DNA from: Paraliobacillus zengyii | GTDB taxonomy: Bacteria > Bacillota > Bacilli > Bacillales > Amphibacillaceae | Assembly: GCF_003268595.1 (NCBI RefSeq) | Contig: NZ_CP029797.1 | Coordinates: 2,129,501-2,193,500 of the forward strand | DNA length: 64,000 bases | Direction: 5' to 3' | Part shown: in pieces, positions 8,326 to 17,764 of the stretch | How the letters are laid out: each line of letters starts with the position of its first letter | How positions within the stretch are numbered: position 1 is the stretch's first letter | Made by a program: the position numbers and the translations under genes | Notes under the pieces: generated by a model | Told to the model about the DNA's origin: nothing | The model's input: the letters and a program-made list of their open reading frames with translations, nothing else | The model's database searches: none

Positions 8326-9117
8326 TTATTTTTTACTGAACTGATTACGCAATATACGTTCAGCAAATCCAGGCAATATGTGATATAGCCGGCTACCAAA
8401 TTCCATCCATCTTGGTAAGTTAATTTCCCGTTTTTTTCTAAATAAAGATTTAGTAATTTGATCAACAACTTGCTCTGGCTCAATCATAAACCTTTTAACA
8501 CTTTTTTGATACCTTCCGGTTGGATCAGCTGCATCAAAAAAGTTTGTTCGCACTGGGCCAAGATTAACTGTTGTTACATACACACCCTGTTTCTCCACCT
8601 CTAAACGAAGTGCGTTACTAAATCCTAAAACAGCATGCTTACTTGCACTGTAAGCAGAGGACTTAGGAGTAGAAATTTTACCAGCAAAGGAGGCTATATT
8701 TATAATATGTCCCTGTTTTCTTTTAATGAAATGGGGTAAAAAGTAATGAATCCCTTTGATTAAAGCTAAAACATTTACATGGAACATCTTTTCTATGTCT
8801 TGATAATCCGCATCCTCAACAGCATCAAATATTCCAAATCCTGCATTATTTATCATCGCATCAATTGTAAGATGGTTTGCTTCGATTTTTGACAAACAAG
8901 ATTCCCATGACGCACTATTAGATAAATCAACTATATAATAGGTACATATAATCGGGTAATCTTGTTCTAATTTTTCTTTAAGTTTCTTTAATTTATCTCC
9001 AGAACGTGCCATTAGAATCAAATTCGCACCAGACATCGCTAGCTTATAAGCTAAACCTTCTCCTATACCACTAGATGCGCCAGTAATCATTATTGTTTTA
9101 TTTGTAAAATCTCTCAT
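8326..9117 (-). CDS. yqjQ: Short-chain dehydrogenase/reductase (YqjQ-like)
   Basis: A 263-aa NAD(P)-dependent oxidoreductase with a classical SDR fold: cofactor motif TGASSGIGEG (about 13-22), NNAGFG (about 90), catalytic Ser in INIASFAG and the YSASKHA Tyr-Lys pair (about 155-161). The C-terminal extension with positively charged residues resembles the DltE/YqjQ subgroup. Substrate unknown. Position near yqkB matches Bacillus subtilis yqjQ. Confidence 0.85.
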   Translation of the reverse strand: MRDFTNKTIMITGASSGIGEGLAYKLAMSGANLILMARSGDKLKKLKEKLEQDYPIICTYYIVDLSNSASWESCLSKIEANHLTIDAMINNAGFGIFDAVEDADYQDIEKMFHVNVLALIKGIHYFLPHFIKRKQGHIINIASFAGKISTPKSSAYSASKHAVLGFSNALRLEVEKQGVYVTTVNLGPVRTNFFDAADPTGRYQKSVKRFMIEPEQVVDQITKSLFRKKREINLPRWMEFGSRLYHILPGFAERILRNQFSKK

Positions 9118-9166
9118 TTTTGTTCCCTTCTCTTATACAATTGATCTTATATTTCAATTATCCTAT

Positions 9167-9790
9167 TTAGTCGTTGTTTATGCAAATAAGTAGTTTTATT
9201 GTTATTTTTAGCAGATTTAGAAACGTATTAAAGCTATATTCTAGATCTAATCGCTCTGTTGCCTGATGTGGGTCTCTTCCCAAAAGCCCCAGGTTTAGTA
9301 TTGGTATAATTAAATTAGCAAATGGTTCCTCGATACTATTTTGATAGAATAAGGAAAGATCTTTGCCATTCGATAATGGGCCAATATAACTCAAATCTGA
9401 TCAGCCTTGAAAATACGTTATACGTTCTAATGGAATAGCGTACTGCTTCATTGAATATCGTTGCATCTCTTCAACCACATGCTTAATAAGCGGATCTTTA
9501 TCTGAACTGACGGGAGGATAAAACGGTTTATTAAAAAATATGATAATCATTGGACCAAGATCATTACAAAGGTAGCTAAATCATTTACTAATTCAATCAT
9601 GATCGACATTCTCAATTGAAACATCATTAAGTTTAATATTATCGGGATTATTTTGAAAATATTTGTTTCTAGATAATTTTTCTTTTAAATAAGTTGGAAA
9701 AAATTCTCCGTTTCGCTCCCTGTCACTGTTGGGTGCGAGACAAACTCACAAAGTAATTTTTGCTAATGCCTTTTTCCTTTGCCATTTCAT
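9167..9790 (-). pseudogene. rocB: Degraded rocB-like M20 peptidase gene
   Basis: Remnant of a RocB-type arginine-utilisation protein (normally about 540 aa). The likely original ATG at 9788-9790 follows GAGGG. Translation then yields LCEFVSHPTVTGSETEN, a frameshift, FFPTYLKEKLSRNKYFQN, a jump, GPMIIIFFNKPFYPPVSSDK and the Met-rich segment up to ITYFQG, an in-frame TGA, then SDLSYIGPLSNG and a C-terminal block with GRDPHQATERLD. The central catalytic part is gone. At 624 bp with at least two frameshifts, a stop and a large deletion, it is dead, unlike the single-indel genes elsewhere in the window. Confidence 0.75.
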
Positions 9791-9873
9791 GAGATATCCC
9801 TCACTTTCAAATTGACTTTTTTTTAGAAATATAACACAATCATAAAGAATACCTTAACTATGAGGTGAAAAGA

Positions 9874-10620
9874 TTGAAAACAATTATTTATGCACACCGT
9901 GGAGCTAGCAAACTAGCACCGGAAAATACAATGCCAGCATTTCAACTTGCTTATGAACAAAACGCAGATGGAATTGAAACGGATATTCAATTAACTAAGG
10001 ATCACATTCCTGTATTAATTCACGATGAGAATGTAAGACGGACTACTAATGGAACTGGTTTTGTTCAAGACTATACATTTAAGGAGTTACAGAAATTAGA
10101 TGCTGGATCTTGGTTTTCAGAATATTATGTTAATACTCGTATCATATCACTTGAGGATTTTTTATGTTGGTCAAAAGATAAAAAACTATTACTTAATTTA
10201 GAATTAAAAACAAATATAATTGCATATAGAAACATTGAAAAACTTGTTTATGAACTATTAAAAAAATATAATAAGCTTCATCAAACAGTTATTTCTAGTT
10301 TTAATCCAAATAGTATAAAACGAATGTATCAAATTGATCCAAATGTAACAACTGCTTTATTGACGTCACAACGAATTACCGATTTATTTACCTATACTCA
10401 AAAGTTGGGTGCTACTGGTTTACACATAAAATATCGTTTATTGAATCGTGCATTTATTGATCATGCAGCATCTAATGACTTATATTTGGCTTGTTATACA
10501 ATCAACAGACCAGCTAGAATGTTACGTTGCTATAAATTAGGGATACGTGCGATCTTTACCGACTTACCACATATCGCGATTGAAACAAGAGAATTATTTG
10601 AACAAGATATTTTAGAATGA
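9874..10620 (+). CDS. Glycerophosphodiester phosphodiesterase
   Basis: Hydrolyses glycerophosphodiesters to glycerol-3-phosphate and an alcohol. The cytosolic TIM barrel of about 248 aa has the family motifs: YAHRGASKLAPENTMPAF at the N-terminus, GIETDIQLTKD and PVLIHDENVRRTTNGTG with the catalytic His residues, plus LNLELK further on. There is no signal peptide, so it acts inside the cell, like Bacillus subtilis YqiK. I favour the TTG at 9874 because GAGGTGA precedes it at good spacing; a GTG at 9865 lies within that ribosome site. namA follows 16 bp later. Confidence 0.9.
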   Translation: MKTIIYAHRGASKLAPENTMPAFQLAYEQNADGIETDIQLTKDHIPVLIHDENVRRTTNGTGFVQDYTFKELQKLDAGSWFSEYYVNTRIISLEDFLCWSKDKKLLLNLELKTNIIAYRNIEKLVYELLKKYNKLHQTVISSFNPNSIKRMYQIDPNVTTALLTSQRITDLFTYTQKLGATGLHIKYRLLNRAFIDHAASNDLYLACYTINRPARMLRCYKLGIRAIFTDLPHIAIETRELFEQDILE

Positions 10621-10636
10621 AACAGGAGGTTAATAG

Positions 10637-11653
10637 ATGGAAAGAAAATTATTTAGTCCAATTACATTTGGGGATGTAACATTAAAAAATAGAATTGTTA
10701 TGGCACCCATGTGTATGTACTCAAGCGAACCAGAAGATGGAACCGTTCAACCGTTTCATCTTACACATTATGAATCACGTGCTGCTGGTCAAGTCGGGCT
10801 AGTCATGCTAGAAGCAACTGCGGTTCAACCTGAAGGTAGAATATCAACTAAAGATTTAGGGATTTGGCACAATGACCATATTGAAGGATTACAACAATTA
10901 ACAGACCGTATTCATGCACATGGGGCAAAAAGCAGTATACAATTGGCACATGCTGGTAGAAAAGCAGCTCTTCCTAACGACATTTTTGCCCCAAGTGCGC
11001 TTGCTTTTGATGAGAACTATCAAACACCAATCACTCTGTCTGAAACAGCTATTAAAGTGACGATTGAAGCATTTCAATTAGCTGCTAAACGAGCTAAACA
11101 GGCTGGTTTTGACATCATTGAAATACATGCTGCACATGGTTACTTAATTAATCAATTCTTATCTCCCTTAACAAATAAACGAGATGATCAATATGGTGGA
11201 AATCGAGAGAATCGTTATCGTATTTTATCTGAAATTATTGATGCCATTAAGTTAGAATGGACAGGTCCACTCTTTGTTCGTATATCTGCTGATGAATATG
11301 ATCAAAATGGTAATACAATAGATGATTTCATTTATTTTAGTAATGAAATGAAAAAGCAATCTATTTCACTAATTGATTGCAGTACTGGTGGGGTAATACC
11401 TGCGACAATCAAACCTTATCCAGGCTATCAAGTACCAAAAGCTGAAGTCATTAAGAATCAAGTAGCAATTCCAACTGGAGCTGTTGGCTTAATTACTACT
11501 GGTATTCAAGCGGAAGAAATATTACAGAATGAACGTGCTGATTTAATTTTTCTAGCACGAGCGTTATTACGTAATCCATATTGGGCGAAAACCGCAGCTG
11601 ATGAATTAAACACAACACTAGAAGCACCAAAACAATATAGTCGAGGATGGTAA
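10637..11653 (+). CDS. namA: NADPH dehydrogenase NamA (old yellow enzyme)
   Basis: FMN-dependent ene-reductase of the YqjM branch, acting on alpha,beta-unsaturated carbonyls and some nitro compounds. 338 aa. The N-terminus shows [16 protein letters not shown], whose Cys and Tyr are the YqjM-type active-site residues, then the [18 protein letters not shown] and substrate segment, and [10 protein letters not shown]. The C-terminal SRGW provides the Arg-finger seen in YqjM dimers. It sits in the same order with rnz as in Bacillus subtilis; the gap to rnz is only a few bases. Confidence 0.95.
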   Translation: MERKLFSPITFGDVTLKNRIVMAPMCMYSSEPEDGTVQPFHLTHYESRAAGQVGLVMLEATAVQPEGRISTKDLGIWHNDHIEGLQQLTDRIHAHGAKSSIQLAHAGRKAALPNDIFAPSALAFDENYQTPITLSETAIKVTIEAFQLAAKRAKQAGFDIIEIHAAHGYLINQFLSPLTNKRDDQYGGNRENRYRILSEIIDAIKLEWTGPLFVRISADEYDQNGNTIDDFIYFSNEMKKQSISLIDCSTGGVIPATIKPYPGYQVPKAEVIKNQVAIPTGAVGLITTGIQAEEILQNERADLIFLARALLRNPYWAKTAADELNTTLEAPKQYSRGW

Positions 11654-11656
11654 GTA

Positions 11657-12580
11657 ATGAAACTACAATTTTTAGGTACTGGAGCAGGTGTTCCTTCTAA
11701 AGAACGAAATGTATCTGCAATTGCTTTAGACCTTACACAAGAACGTGGTACGGCTTGGTTGTTTGATTGCGGTGAAGCGACACAGCATCAAATCTTACAT
11801 ACAAAAATTCGACCGCGTAAAATAGATAAAATTTTCATCACGCATTTGCATGGAGACCATATTTATGGTTTACCTGGATTTCTTAGTAGTCGATCATTTC
11901 AAGATGGAATTACTCCTGTAACAATATACGGTCCTAAGGGAATAGCAGAATACATTTCTGTTAGTCTAGAGGTTAGTCGAACATATCTACGCTACCCGCT
12001 TCATTTTCATGAAGTAGAAGAAGGCCTTTTGTTTGAAGACAACCAATTTTACGTTTATTGTAAAAAGTTAGAACATGCAATTGACTCTTATGGCTATCGC
12101 ATTATAGAAAAGGATTCACCAGGGGAACTCTTAGCTGAGAAATTAAAGTTGAATGGAATTCAACCAGGGCCTATTTATCAACAAATTAAAGAAAATGAAA
12201 CGACCATTCTCGCTGATGGCAACACGATTAAGCGTGCTGATTTTATCGGTCCTAACAAAAAAGGACGAGTAGTAAGTATTATAGGGGACACAAGATATGT
12301 AGCTGAATTAGCTTCATTTATCAAAGACAGTGATGCCCTAGTTCATGAGGCAACGTTTGCTCAAGATGAAGACGAAATGGCTTATAATTATTACCATTCC
12401 ACAACGAAACAAGCAGCAGAACTTGCTCGTGCTGGAGATGTAAATCAGTTGCTATTAACTCATATTTCCTCTCGCTATCAAGGGGAATCAATTGATCAAC
12501 TAGAAGCAGAAGCTACCGTAATATTTCCTAATACAAAAATTGCGGCTGATTTACTTGAGTGGGAAATCAATCAAAAGTAA
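11657..12580 (+). CDS. rnz: Ribonuclease Z
   Basis: Processes the 3' end of tRNA precursors. At 307 aa it has the standard short-form tRNase Z length and a metallo-beta-lactamase fold: zinc motif THLHGDHIYGLPG (about 62-74), the exosite arm around residues 150-190, GDTRY and the HEATFAQDED and LTHISSRY motifs. It overlaps the namA operon closely and is followed by a hairpin terminator shared with convergent dinB. Confidence 0.96.
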   Translation: MKLQFLGTGAGVPSKERNVSAIALDLTQERGTAWLFDCGEATQHQILHTKIRPRKIDKIFITHLHGDHIYGLPGFLSSRSFQDGITPVTIYGPKGIAEYISVSLEVSRTYLRYPLHFHEVEEGLLFEDNQFYVYCKKLEHAIDSYGYRIIEKDSPGELLAEKLKLNGIQPGPIYQQIKENETTILADGNTIKRADFIGPNKKGRVVSIIGDTRYVAELASFIKDSDALVHEATFAQDEDEMAYNYYHSTTKQAAELARAGDVNQLLLTHISSRYQGESIDQLEAEATVIFPNTKIAADLLEWEINQK

Positions 12581-12601
12581 AACATAAATGAACATACTAA
12601 A

Positions 12602-12646
12602 AAGCACAATTCTGTTGTAGTGAAAGAGAATTGTGCTTATTTTTTA
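12602..12646. terminator. Bidirectional terminator between rnz and dinB
   Basis: AAGCACAATTCT (12602-12613) pairs perfectly with AGAATTGTGCTT (12627-12638), followed by T-rich sequence on the plus strand. The hairpin overlaps the dinB stop codon. Confidence 0.8.
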
Positions 12647-13884
12647 TAATCATCTAGATAATCTTTTTGAAAGCTAGTGCGTGGTTGGCTCTTATCTTCT
12701 ACTTGTTTTATCCTTTTAAATGTGTTTTCACCGTATCTTTCGGTTAATTTCTCCATTGTTTGAAAAAGTTTTTCTTTAGAGGCCGCTTTCTCATAAGTAA
12801 ATAAATTGAGTTGTTGACTAATTTCCTTTTTGTCTACTAAATCTTGCACCGTAACTCCTAGCAAACGAATGGGATCACCATTCCAATGCTTTTCAAACAA
12901 ATCATAACTAACAGAAAAAATCGTTTCTTCTTCTTCAATAAATTCGGATAATTTAACACTTCTTGTAATCGTTTTACGGTCATGAAACCGAATCATAATT
13001 TGCACATTTTGTCCGACTACTTCTTTTCGTTTTAACCTCGTAGAAACTTTTCGTGCTAATTTCCGTATTAATTTTTCAATTTCTCTATCATCAATCGTAT
13101 CCTCAGGTAATGTTTCTGAATTACCAATACTCTTAAAATCATATATAGCTTCTGGATCAACAGGTCTTAAATCAATTCCATTCGCTCGATTCTGAAGCCT
13201 TTCCCCATTAATACCAAGCAAACGTTTTAGAGTATAAGTATCCGCTTCAACCAAATCTTTAATAGTAATAATATCAACTTTGTTTAGCTTCTCTGCAGTT
13301 TTAGCACCAATTCCATGCATTGCATCAACAGGTAATGGCCAAAGCTTATCTGCTAAATCACGTTTTCGCAATACAGTAATTCCCATCGGTTTCTTCATAT
13401 CTGAAGCCATTTTAGCTAAGAATTTGTTTGGAGCAATACCTATACTACAAGGTATATCTAATTCATCGCGTATCTGATTTTGAAGACGTTCAGCTATTTC
13501 TAAAGGAGAACCTAAAGCAACGCAAGCGGTAATATCCATGTACCCTTCATCAATTGATACAGGTTGCACACAAGGTGTAATTGCTGCAAGCATTTTAAAC
13601 ATTTCACTAGAGGCTTTACGGTAACGATCAAAATTTGGACGCATAACAATTAGATTGGGACAAAGCCTTTTCGCTTCCCATAAAGGCATTGTCGTTTTGA
13701 CACCTTTTGCTCTTGCTTCATAGCTACTCGTGACTACAATTCCGCGGCGTTCTTCTGGATTACCTGCAATTGCAAGCGGTTTTCCTTTTAATGACGGGTC
13801 ATAAGCCACCTCTACTGATGCATAGAAACTGTTCATATCTACATGAAATATTACTCTACCGTTTTTTGGATACCATTTAGACAT
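12637..13884 (-). CDS. dinB: DNA polymerase IV (Y-family)
   Basis: Error-prone translesion polymerase. 415 aa. The palm has HVDMNSFYASVE near the N-terminus and the catalytic SIDEGYMDI motif (about 104-112). Helix-hairpin-helix segments (GIGAKTAEKLNKV) and the little-finger domain follow. QQLNLF near residue 366 is a beta-clamp-binding motif. The gene corresponds in position to Bacillus subtilis yqjH. A LexA-type operator lies just upstream, so it is expected to be SOS-inducible. Confidence 0.95.
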   Translation of the reverse strand: MSKWYPKNGRVIFHVDMNSFYASVEVAYDPSLKGKPLAIAGNPEERRGIVVTSSYEARAKGVKTTMPLWEAKRLCPNLIVMRPNFDRYRKASSEMFKMLAAITPCVQPVSIDEGYMDITACVALGSPLEIAERLQNQIRDELDIPCSIGIAPNKFLAKMASDMKKPMGITVLRKRDLADKLWPLPVDAMHGIGAKTAEKLNKVDIITIKDLVEADTYTLKRLLGINGERLQNRANGIDLRPVDPEAIYDFKSIGNSETLPEDTIDDREIEKLIRKLARKVSTRLKRKEVVGQNVQIMIRFHDRKTITRSVKLSEFIEEEETIFSVSYDLFEKHWNGDPIRLLGVTVQDLVDKKEISQQLNLFTYEKAASKEKLFQTMEKLTERYGENTFKRIKQVEDKSQPRTSFQKDYLDDYKK

Positions 13885-13901
13885 AGGTCTCTCCCTTTAC
13901 A

Positions 13902-13926
13902 AGAACGTTCGTTCTAAATTAGTATA
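13902..13926 (-). promoter_or_regulatory. LexA (SOS) operator and -10 box of dinB
   Basis: AGAACGTTCGTTCT (13902-13915) contains GAAC-N4-GTTC, the core of the Gram-positive LexA/DinR box. On the minus strand a TATACT -10 element (13921-13926) stands about 6 bp upstream, so the operator covers the probable transcription start. The -35 region is weak. Confidence 0.7.
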
Positions 13927-13990
13927 GCACGATTTTTATTAGTATGGCTAGTCGATTGGATAAGTCCAACGTTTATATTTAGCACAAAAA

Positions 13991-14016
13991 ACGTCTCCCC
14001 ATGACAAGAGAGACGT
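13991..14016 (-). terminator. Intrinsic terminator after the M20 peptidase gene
   Basis: On the minus strand ACGTCTC and GAGACGT form the stem, followed by a run of six T residues. Confidence 0.75.
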
Positions 14017-14029
14017 ATTATACTTTCAT

Positions 14030-15151
14030 TTACTTACTAGTGGCTGCTTCTTCAATAATTGCAACGATAAATTCGGTAACTTTAATTAAATCTTTTACAG
14101 GCATTCTTTCATTTGTTGTGTGGATTTCTTCATAACCAACCGCTAAGTTAACTGTTGGAATACCAAACCCTGCAATCACATTAGCGTCACTTCCACCACC
14201 ACTTGTTTTTAACTTACTCTCACGTCCAATACGTTTTGCTGCTCTCTTAGCAACTTCTACAACATGATCCCCATCAACTTGTTTATATCCAGGATACATA
14301 ATGGTACTTTCCACTTCTACTTTACCACCCATTTCAGTTGCTGCTTCCTCAAAGGCTTTTTTCATCTTTTGCACCTGTTTTTCCAGTTTCTCTGGATCAA
14401 GCGAACGAGCTTCTGCTAGAATTTCAACATAGTCGCATACGATGTTTGTTTTTTGACCACCTTCAAAACGTCCAATGTTAGCTGTAGTTTCCTTATCTAT
14501 TCTTCCTAAGGGCATTTTTGCAATTGCTTTTGATGCAATTGTTATTGCAGAAACACCTTTTTCTGGTGCTAGACCTGCATGTGCCGTTTTCCCTTTAACA
14601 ATCGCAATAACTTTAGCTTGTGTTGGGGCTGCAACAATAATGTCACCAACAACGCCATCACTATCTACTGCATAACCAAATTTCGCTTTCAAAAGACTTG
14701 TGTCTAATTCTTTTGCACCAACTAGACCTGACTCTTCACCTGCTGTTATAACAAATTGTATATCACCATGTGAAATATTTTCTTCTTTAAGTAATCGAAT
14801 TGCTTCTAATAGTGCGGCTAATCCAGCTTTATCATCTGCACCTAGTATCGTTGTTCCATCTGATACGATGTAACCATCCTCTATTGATGGTTTAATACCT
14901 TTTCCTGGAACGACAGTATCCATATGCGATGTGAAATAAATTGCATCAGCCTCTTTATCGCCTTTCAATGTGCAAATAAGATTACCTGCTCCATGTCCTG
15001 TTCTTGATTTACTATCATCTTCTACTACTTCTAAGCCTAAATCTGTAAATTTCTTTCTTAAGACATCAACTATTTCATTTTCTTCTTTCGTTTCTGAATC
15101 AATTTGGATTAATTCCATAAATTCTTCAATAAGTCGATCTTGATTGACCAT
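14030..15151 (-). CDS. yqjE: M20 family metallopeptidase (YqjE, PepT-like)
   Basis: Probable zinc aminopeptidase of the tripeptidase T type. About 374 aa from the chosen start. Zinc and catalytic motifs are present: TSHMDTVVPG, TILGADDKAGLAALLEA, AGEESGLVGAKEL and SGGGSDANV, with an inserted dimerisation domain between the last two. The ATG ending at 15151 follows AGGAGGAAG; an in-frame ATG 30 bases earlier has no ribosome site. Peptide substrate is inferred from the family only. Divergent from prli42. Confidence 0.9.
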   Translation of the reverse strand: MVNQDRLIEEFMELIQIDSETKEENEIVDVLRKKFTDLGLEVVEDDSKSRTGHGAGNLICTLKGDKEADAIYFTSHMDTVVPGKGIKPSIEDGYIVSDGTTILGADDKAGLAALLEAIRLLKEENISHGDIQFVITAGEESGLVGAKELDTSLLKAKFGYAVDSDGVVGDIIVAAPTQAKVIAIVKGKTAHAGLAPEKGVSAITIASKAIAKMPLGRIDKETTANIGRFEGGQKTNIVCDYVEILAEARSLDPEKLEKQVQKMKKAFEEAATEMGGKVEVESTIMYPGYKQVDGDHVVEVAKRAAKRIGRESKLKTSGGGSDANVIAGFGIPTVNLAVGYEEIHTTNERMPVKDLIKVTEFIVAIIEEAATSK

Positions 15152-15306
15152 TTTTTGACTTCCTCCTCTATCGTAAAACATGTTTCACTGATTACGTTAG
15201 CGAACCAATTATCAATTGTCAATTTTAACATATGGAAAAAGGTTGTACCTTTTGCTAATTCACGATAAAATACTTAGTAGTAATGTGTTTGAAGGAGGCG
15301 GAAATA

Positions 15307-15444
15307 ATGGCGAGCAAAACAGTATCCAAGGAACCAAGAAAAATTTCAAAACGTCAAAGACGAAATAAAATAATAGTCTATATAATGATTCTTGCTATGG
15401 TGTTATCGACATTCACAGCAGGACTAGCTTTCCTAGTAAATTAA
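15307..15444 (+). CDS. prli42: Stressosome-associated mini-protein Prli42
   Basis: A 45-residue membrane miniprotein. A basic N-terminal half (KRQRRNK at about residues 17-23) precedes one transmembrane helix (IVYIMILAMVLSTFTAG) and a very short tail, the layout of Prli42, which tethers the stressosome to the membrane in Listeria. AAGGAGGCGG lies seven bases before the ATG, and a strong terminator follows the stop, so it is a real single-gene unit. Confidence 0.8.
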   Translation: MASKTVSKEPRKISKRQRRNKIIVYIMILAMVLSTFTAGLAFLVN

Positions 15445-15452
15445 ATTAAACT

Positions 15453-15486
15453 AATAAACCAGCCAATTCTTATTGGTTGGTTTATT
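15453..15486. terminator. Bidirectional terminator after prli42
   Basis: AATAAACCAGCCAAT pairs with ATTGGTTGGTTTATT across a short loop (one G-T pair). It separates prli42 from the convergent L,D-transpeptidase gene. Confidence 0.75.
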
Positions 15487-15991
15487 ACTCAATTGCCCCT
15501 GCTTCTCTTGCAAGACTTTCAAAATCCTCATTTGAACTTAAAATCCATACTTTTGTACCTATAGGAACTTGATCGTAGAGTTTTTCGACATGCTCATTTA
15601 TCATACGAATACATCCAGCTGAGATACGCTTTCCTATTGAATCTGGTTGATTAGTGCCATGAATTCCATACATTCTACCATCTGTTTCTTTTGCATTAAA
15701 ACCTATCCATCTGGATCCGAGTGGGTTTTTTGGGTCGCCACCAGGTATATCCTTTTTTCGATAATAAGGATTGATTGCTTTAACAATGATTGTATGGATC
15801 CCATTTGGTGTTAGTTCTTCTGTGGCGCCCGTTGCAACTGGATAAATCTCTTGTACTTTTCCTTCATTTACAAATGCTAATTGATTACTTTGTTTATTCA
15901 CTATTATAAATGGCGCATTTAAACTTGGATTTTCTCCTAATGGCCACAGTGGTGAAACTATCAAAATGATGGCAAGCATGATCGATTTCAT
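15485..15991 (-). CDS. L,D-transpeptidase (YkuD domain)
   Basis: Cell-wall enzyme that cross-links peptidoglycan or tailors it through an active-site Cys. 168 aa. An N-terminal hydrophobic segment (about 1-18) is a signal peptide or anchor. A YkuD domain follows, with the catalytic motif HGTNQPDSIG...SAGCIRM (about 122-141), where His, Ser-Ala-Gly-Cys and Arg are intact. It lacks the N-terminal LysM found in Bacillus subtilis YkuD. Likely exported and spore- or wall-associated; the exact role cannot be told. Confidence 0.88.
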   Translation of the reverse strand: MKSIMLAIILIVSPLWPLGENPSLNAPFIIVNKQSNQLAFVNEGKVQEIYPVATGATEELTPNGIHTIIVKAINPYYRKKDIPGGDPKNPLGSRWIGFNAKETDGRMYGIHGTNQPDSIGKRISAGCIRMINEHVEKLYDQVPIGTKVWILSSNEDFESLAREAGAIE

Positions 15992-16053
15992 TTTAATCCC
16001 TCATTTTTATGTTTCCCATAGTGTTTACAATCAAAGTTTAATTATGTCCTTGT

Positions 16054-17013
16054 TTAAATTTTTGTTAATTTCTCAGGTGTACGTGCTTTTTTAATCTCTA
16101 AATATTCCTCAATTTCATGTAACAATTGAAATAGATTAGCTCTTGATTCAAATTCCTCTCGTGTTTTAGGAAGGTCATCTTCTTCAAATTGTTTTTTTAA
16201 ATCATCAACTGAATCTAAATGTTTATTTGCTGTATTACCAGGATGAACTGCTTCAGCTAAATCATCAAAAAAGCTCCCTATGCGGTCGGATTGTTCCGTA
16301 AACTCATTCATTTGACTAATAACTGGCAACATTCGTTTTAACAATTCAAATTGTTTTTTACGCATATCAAAATAATCCTTATAGGGATGTTCTTCGCGCA
16401 ATAAATGATTTTCAGCATCTCTTGATACTAATAAATCAGCTTGTCGAAATAACTTCTCCGTTTCGGTAATCTCTTTACCAGTCCAATTTTTTTCACCTTC
16501 ATGAAGATAGACCGCTATTTCTTCTAAAATTTGCTGAAAGTTTTTCTCAACCTTTTTACGTAAAGATTGCAATTTCGACTCTAAACTTGGCATATATAAG
16601 TTTAAAAGCAAGGCTGAGCCTATTCCAATAATAATCAATAATACTTCATTCCAAACTAATTCCCAGGTAATATAGGTTGCACTATACAAATGTAATAAGA
16701 TTACTGAACTAGTAACGATACCTGGTGTTAAGTTTAGTTTGATCGTTGTTGGAATAAACACTAACAGTAATAGTCCAATTGAAATCGGATGATAACCTAG
16801 CGTTTCAAAGATAACAAATGAATATACCATTGCAACTAGACAAGCTCCAAAACGATGCCAAGCACTTAAGAATGATCGTTTTCTTGTTGTCTGAATACAT
16901 AATACTGCGATAATTCCTGCAGATACAAAATTGTCTAATTGAAATAGCTCTGCCAGCCAAATTGCTAAAGGAGTTGCAATAGCAGTTTTGATCGTACGGT
17001 AACCAATTTTCAC
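16054..17013 (-). CDS. yqjA: Aromatic acid exporter family protein (YqjA, DUF939)
   Basis: A 319-aa inner-membrane protein. The N-terminal 145 residues contain four to five hydrophobic helices of the aromatic acid exporter/FUSC-like domain. A cytosolic, helix-rich and highly charged C-terminal domain (about 150-310) follows. This is the YqjA/UPF0421 architecture. The transported substrate is unknown. Position between brxB and the transpeptidase matches the yqi-yqj region. Confidence 0.85.
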   Translation of the reverse strand: MKIGYRTIKTAIATPLAIWLAELFQLDNFVSAGIIAVLCIQTTRKRSFLSAWHRFGACLVAMVYSFVIFETLGYHPISIGLLLLVFIPTTIKLNLTPGIVTSSVILLHLYSATYITWELVWNEVLLIIIGIGSALLLNLYMPSLESKLQSLRKKVEKNFQQILEEIAVYLHEGEKNWTGKEITETEKLFRQADLLVSRDAENHLLREEHPYKDYFDMRKKQFELLKRMLPVISQMNEFTEQSDRIGSFFDDLAEAVHPGNTANKHLDSVDDLKKQFEEDDLPKTREEFESRANLFQLLHEIEEYLEIKKARTPEKLTKI

Positions 17014-17075
17014 AATTTCTGCTCCCCACTTAATCTTTTCTATTTATATAGATAGTATAATACATAAGTATAGAA

Positions 17076-17113
17076 CAAATCCCTGATCTCGTAAACATAA
17101 GAACAGGGATTTG
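17076..17113 (-). terminator. Hairpin after brxB
   Basis: CAAATCCCTG (17076-17085) and CAGGGATTTG (17104-17113) are perfect complements. The T-run on the minus strand is weak, so termination efficiency is uncertain. Confidence 0.5.
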
Positions 17114-17123
17114 AGAAAAAGTA

Positions 17124-17546
17124 TTAGTTAGCCTTTTCAAAAGCTTCTTGTAGTTGATAAACAACTTGCTCAGCGCTATAACCTTCAATATTACTACGTT
17201 CTACCATTGTTACAATTTCTCCGTCCTTTAATAGTGCAAATGAAGGAGAGGAAGGTTGATAACCTTTAAAATATGCACGAGCCTTCTCCGTTGCCTCTTT
17301 ATCTTGACCCGCAAATACTGTTACAAGATGATCAGGACGATGAGTAGCTTTTACAATATGAGTAGCAGCTGGACGTGCAACTCCACCAGCACAACCACAT
17401 GTAGAATTAATCATTACAAGTGTTGTCCCTTTTGCTGTCAATGCTTGATCCACTTCTTCAGCTGTTGTCAATTCCTTGTAGCCAGCTTCATTCATTTCTT
17501 GTCGAGCTGTTTGAACAATGTCTCCCATAAATAAATTAAAATCCAC
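17124..17546 (-). CDS. brxB: Bacilliredoxin BrxB (YqiW)
   Basis: Removes bacillithiol from S-bacillithiolated proteins after oxidative stress. About 140 aa with a thioredoxin-like fold. The STCGCAGG segment (about residues 49-56) carries the Cys-Gly-Cys motif that defines BrxA/BrxB. I choose the GTG ending at 17546 because AGAGGAG lies nine bases upstream, giving an N-terminus like that of Bacillus subtilis YqiW (MDFNLFM). An upstream TTG would overlap the ribosome site. Confidence 0.93.
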   Translation of the reverse strand: MDFNLFMGDIVQTARQEMNEAGYKELTTAEEVDQALTAKGTTLVMINSTCGCAGGVARPAATHIVKATHRPDHLVTVFAGQDKEATEKARAYFKGYQPSSPSFALLKDGEIVTMVERSNIEGYSAEQVVYQLQEAFEKAN

Positions 17547-17764
17547 TCTATTCAACTCCTCTGTTTATCTGTACACTTTTCCTACCAACATTATTTTAAC
17601 AACTTTCAATTGATCTAGCAATTAATTGTATTTCCCGGGTAACCGCAAAATGTGCGATTTTTAAAAGTTTATTTGTAGTATTAAATAGTTATAAGACGAA
17701 ATAATGCATAATTAGTCATAAAATAGTATACTGCATAGGTAGACATCAGAGGGGGTTGTTAACA

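Noticed and set aside
17256..17534. 92-aa plus-strand frame opposite brxB
   Set aside because: It is the antisense of a conserved gene with Cys/Ser-rich translation and no start signals.
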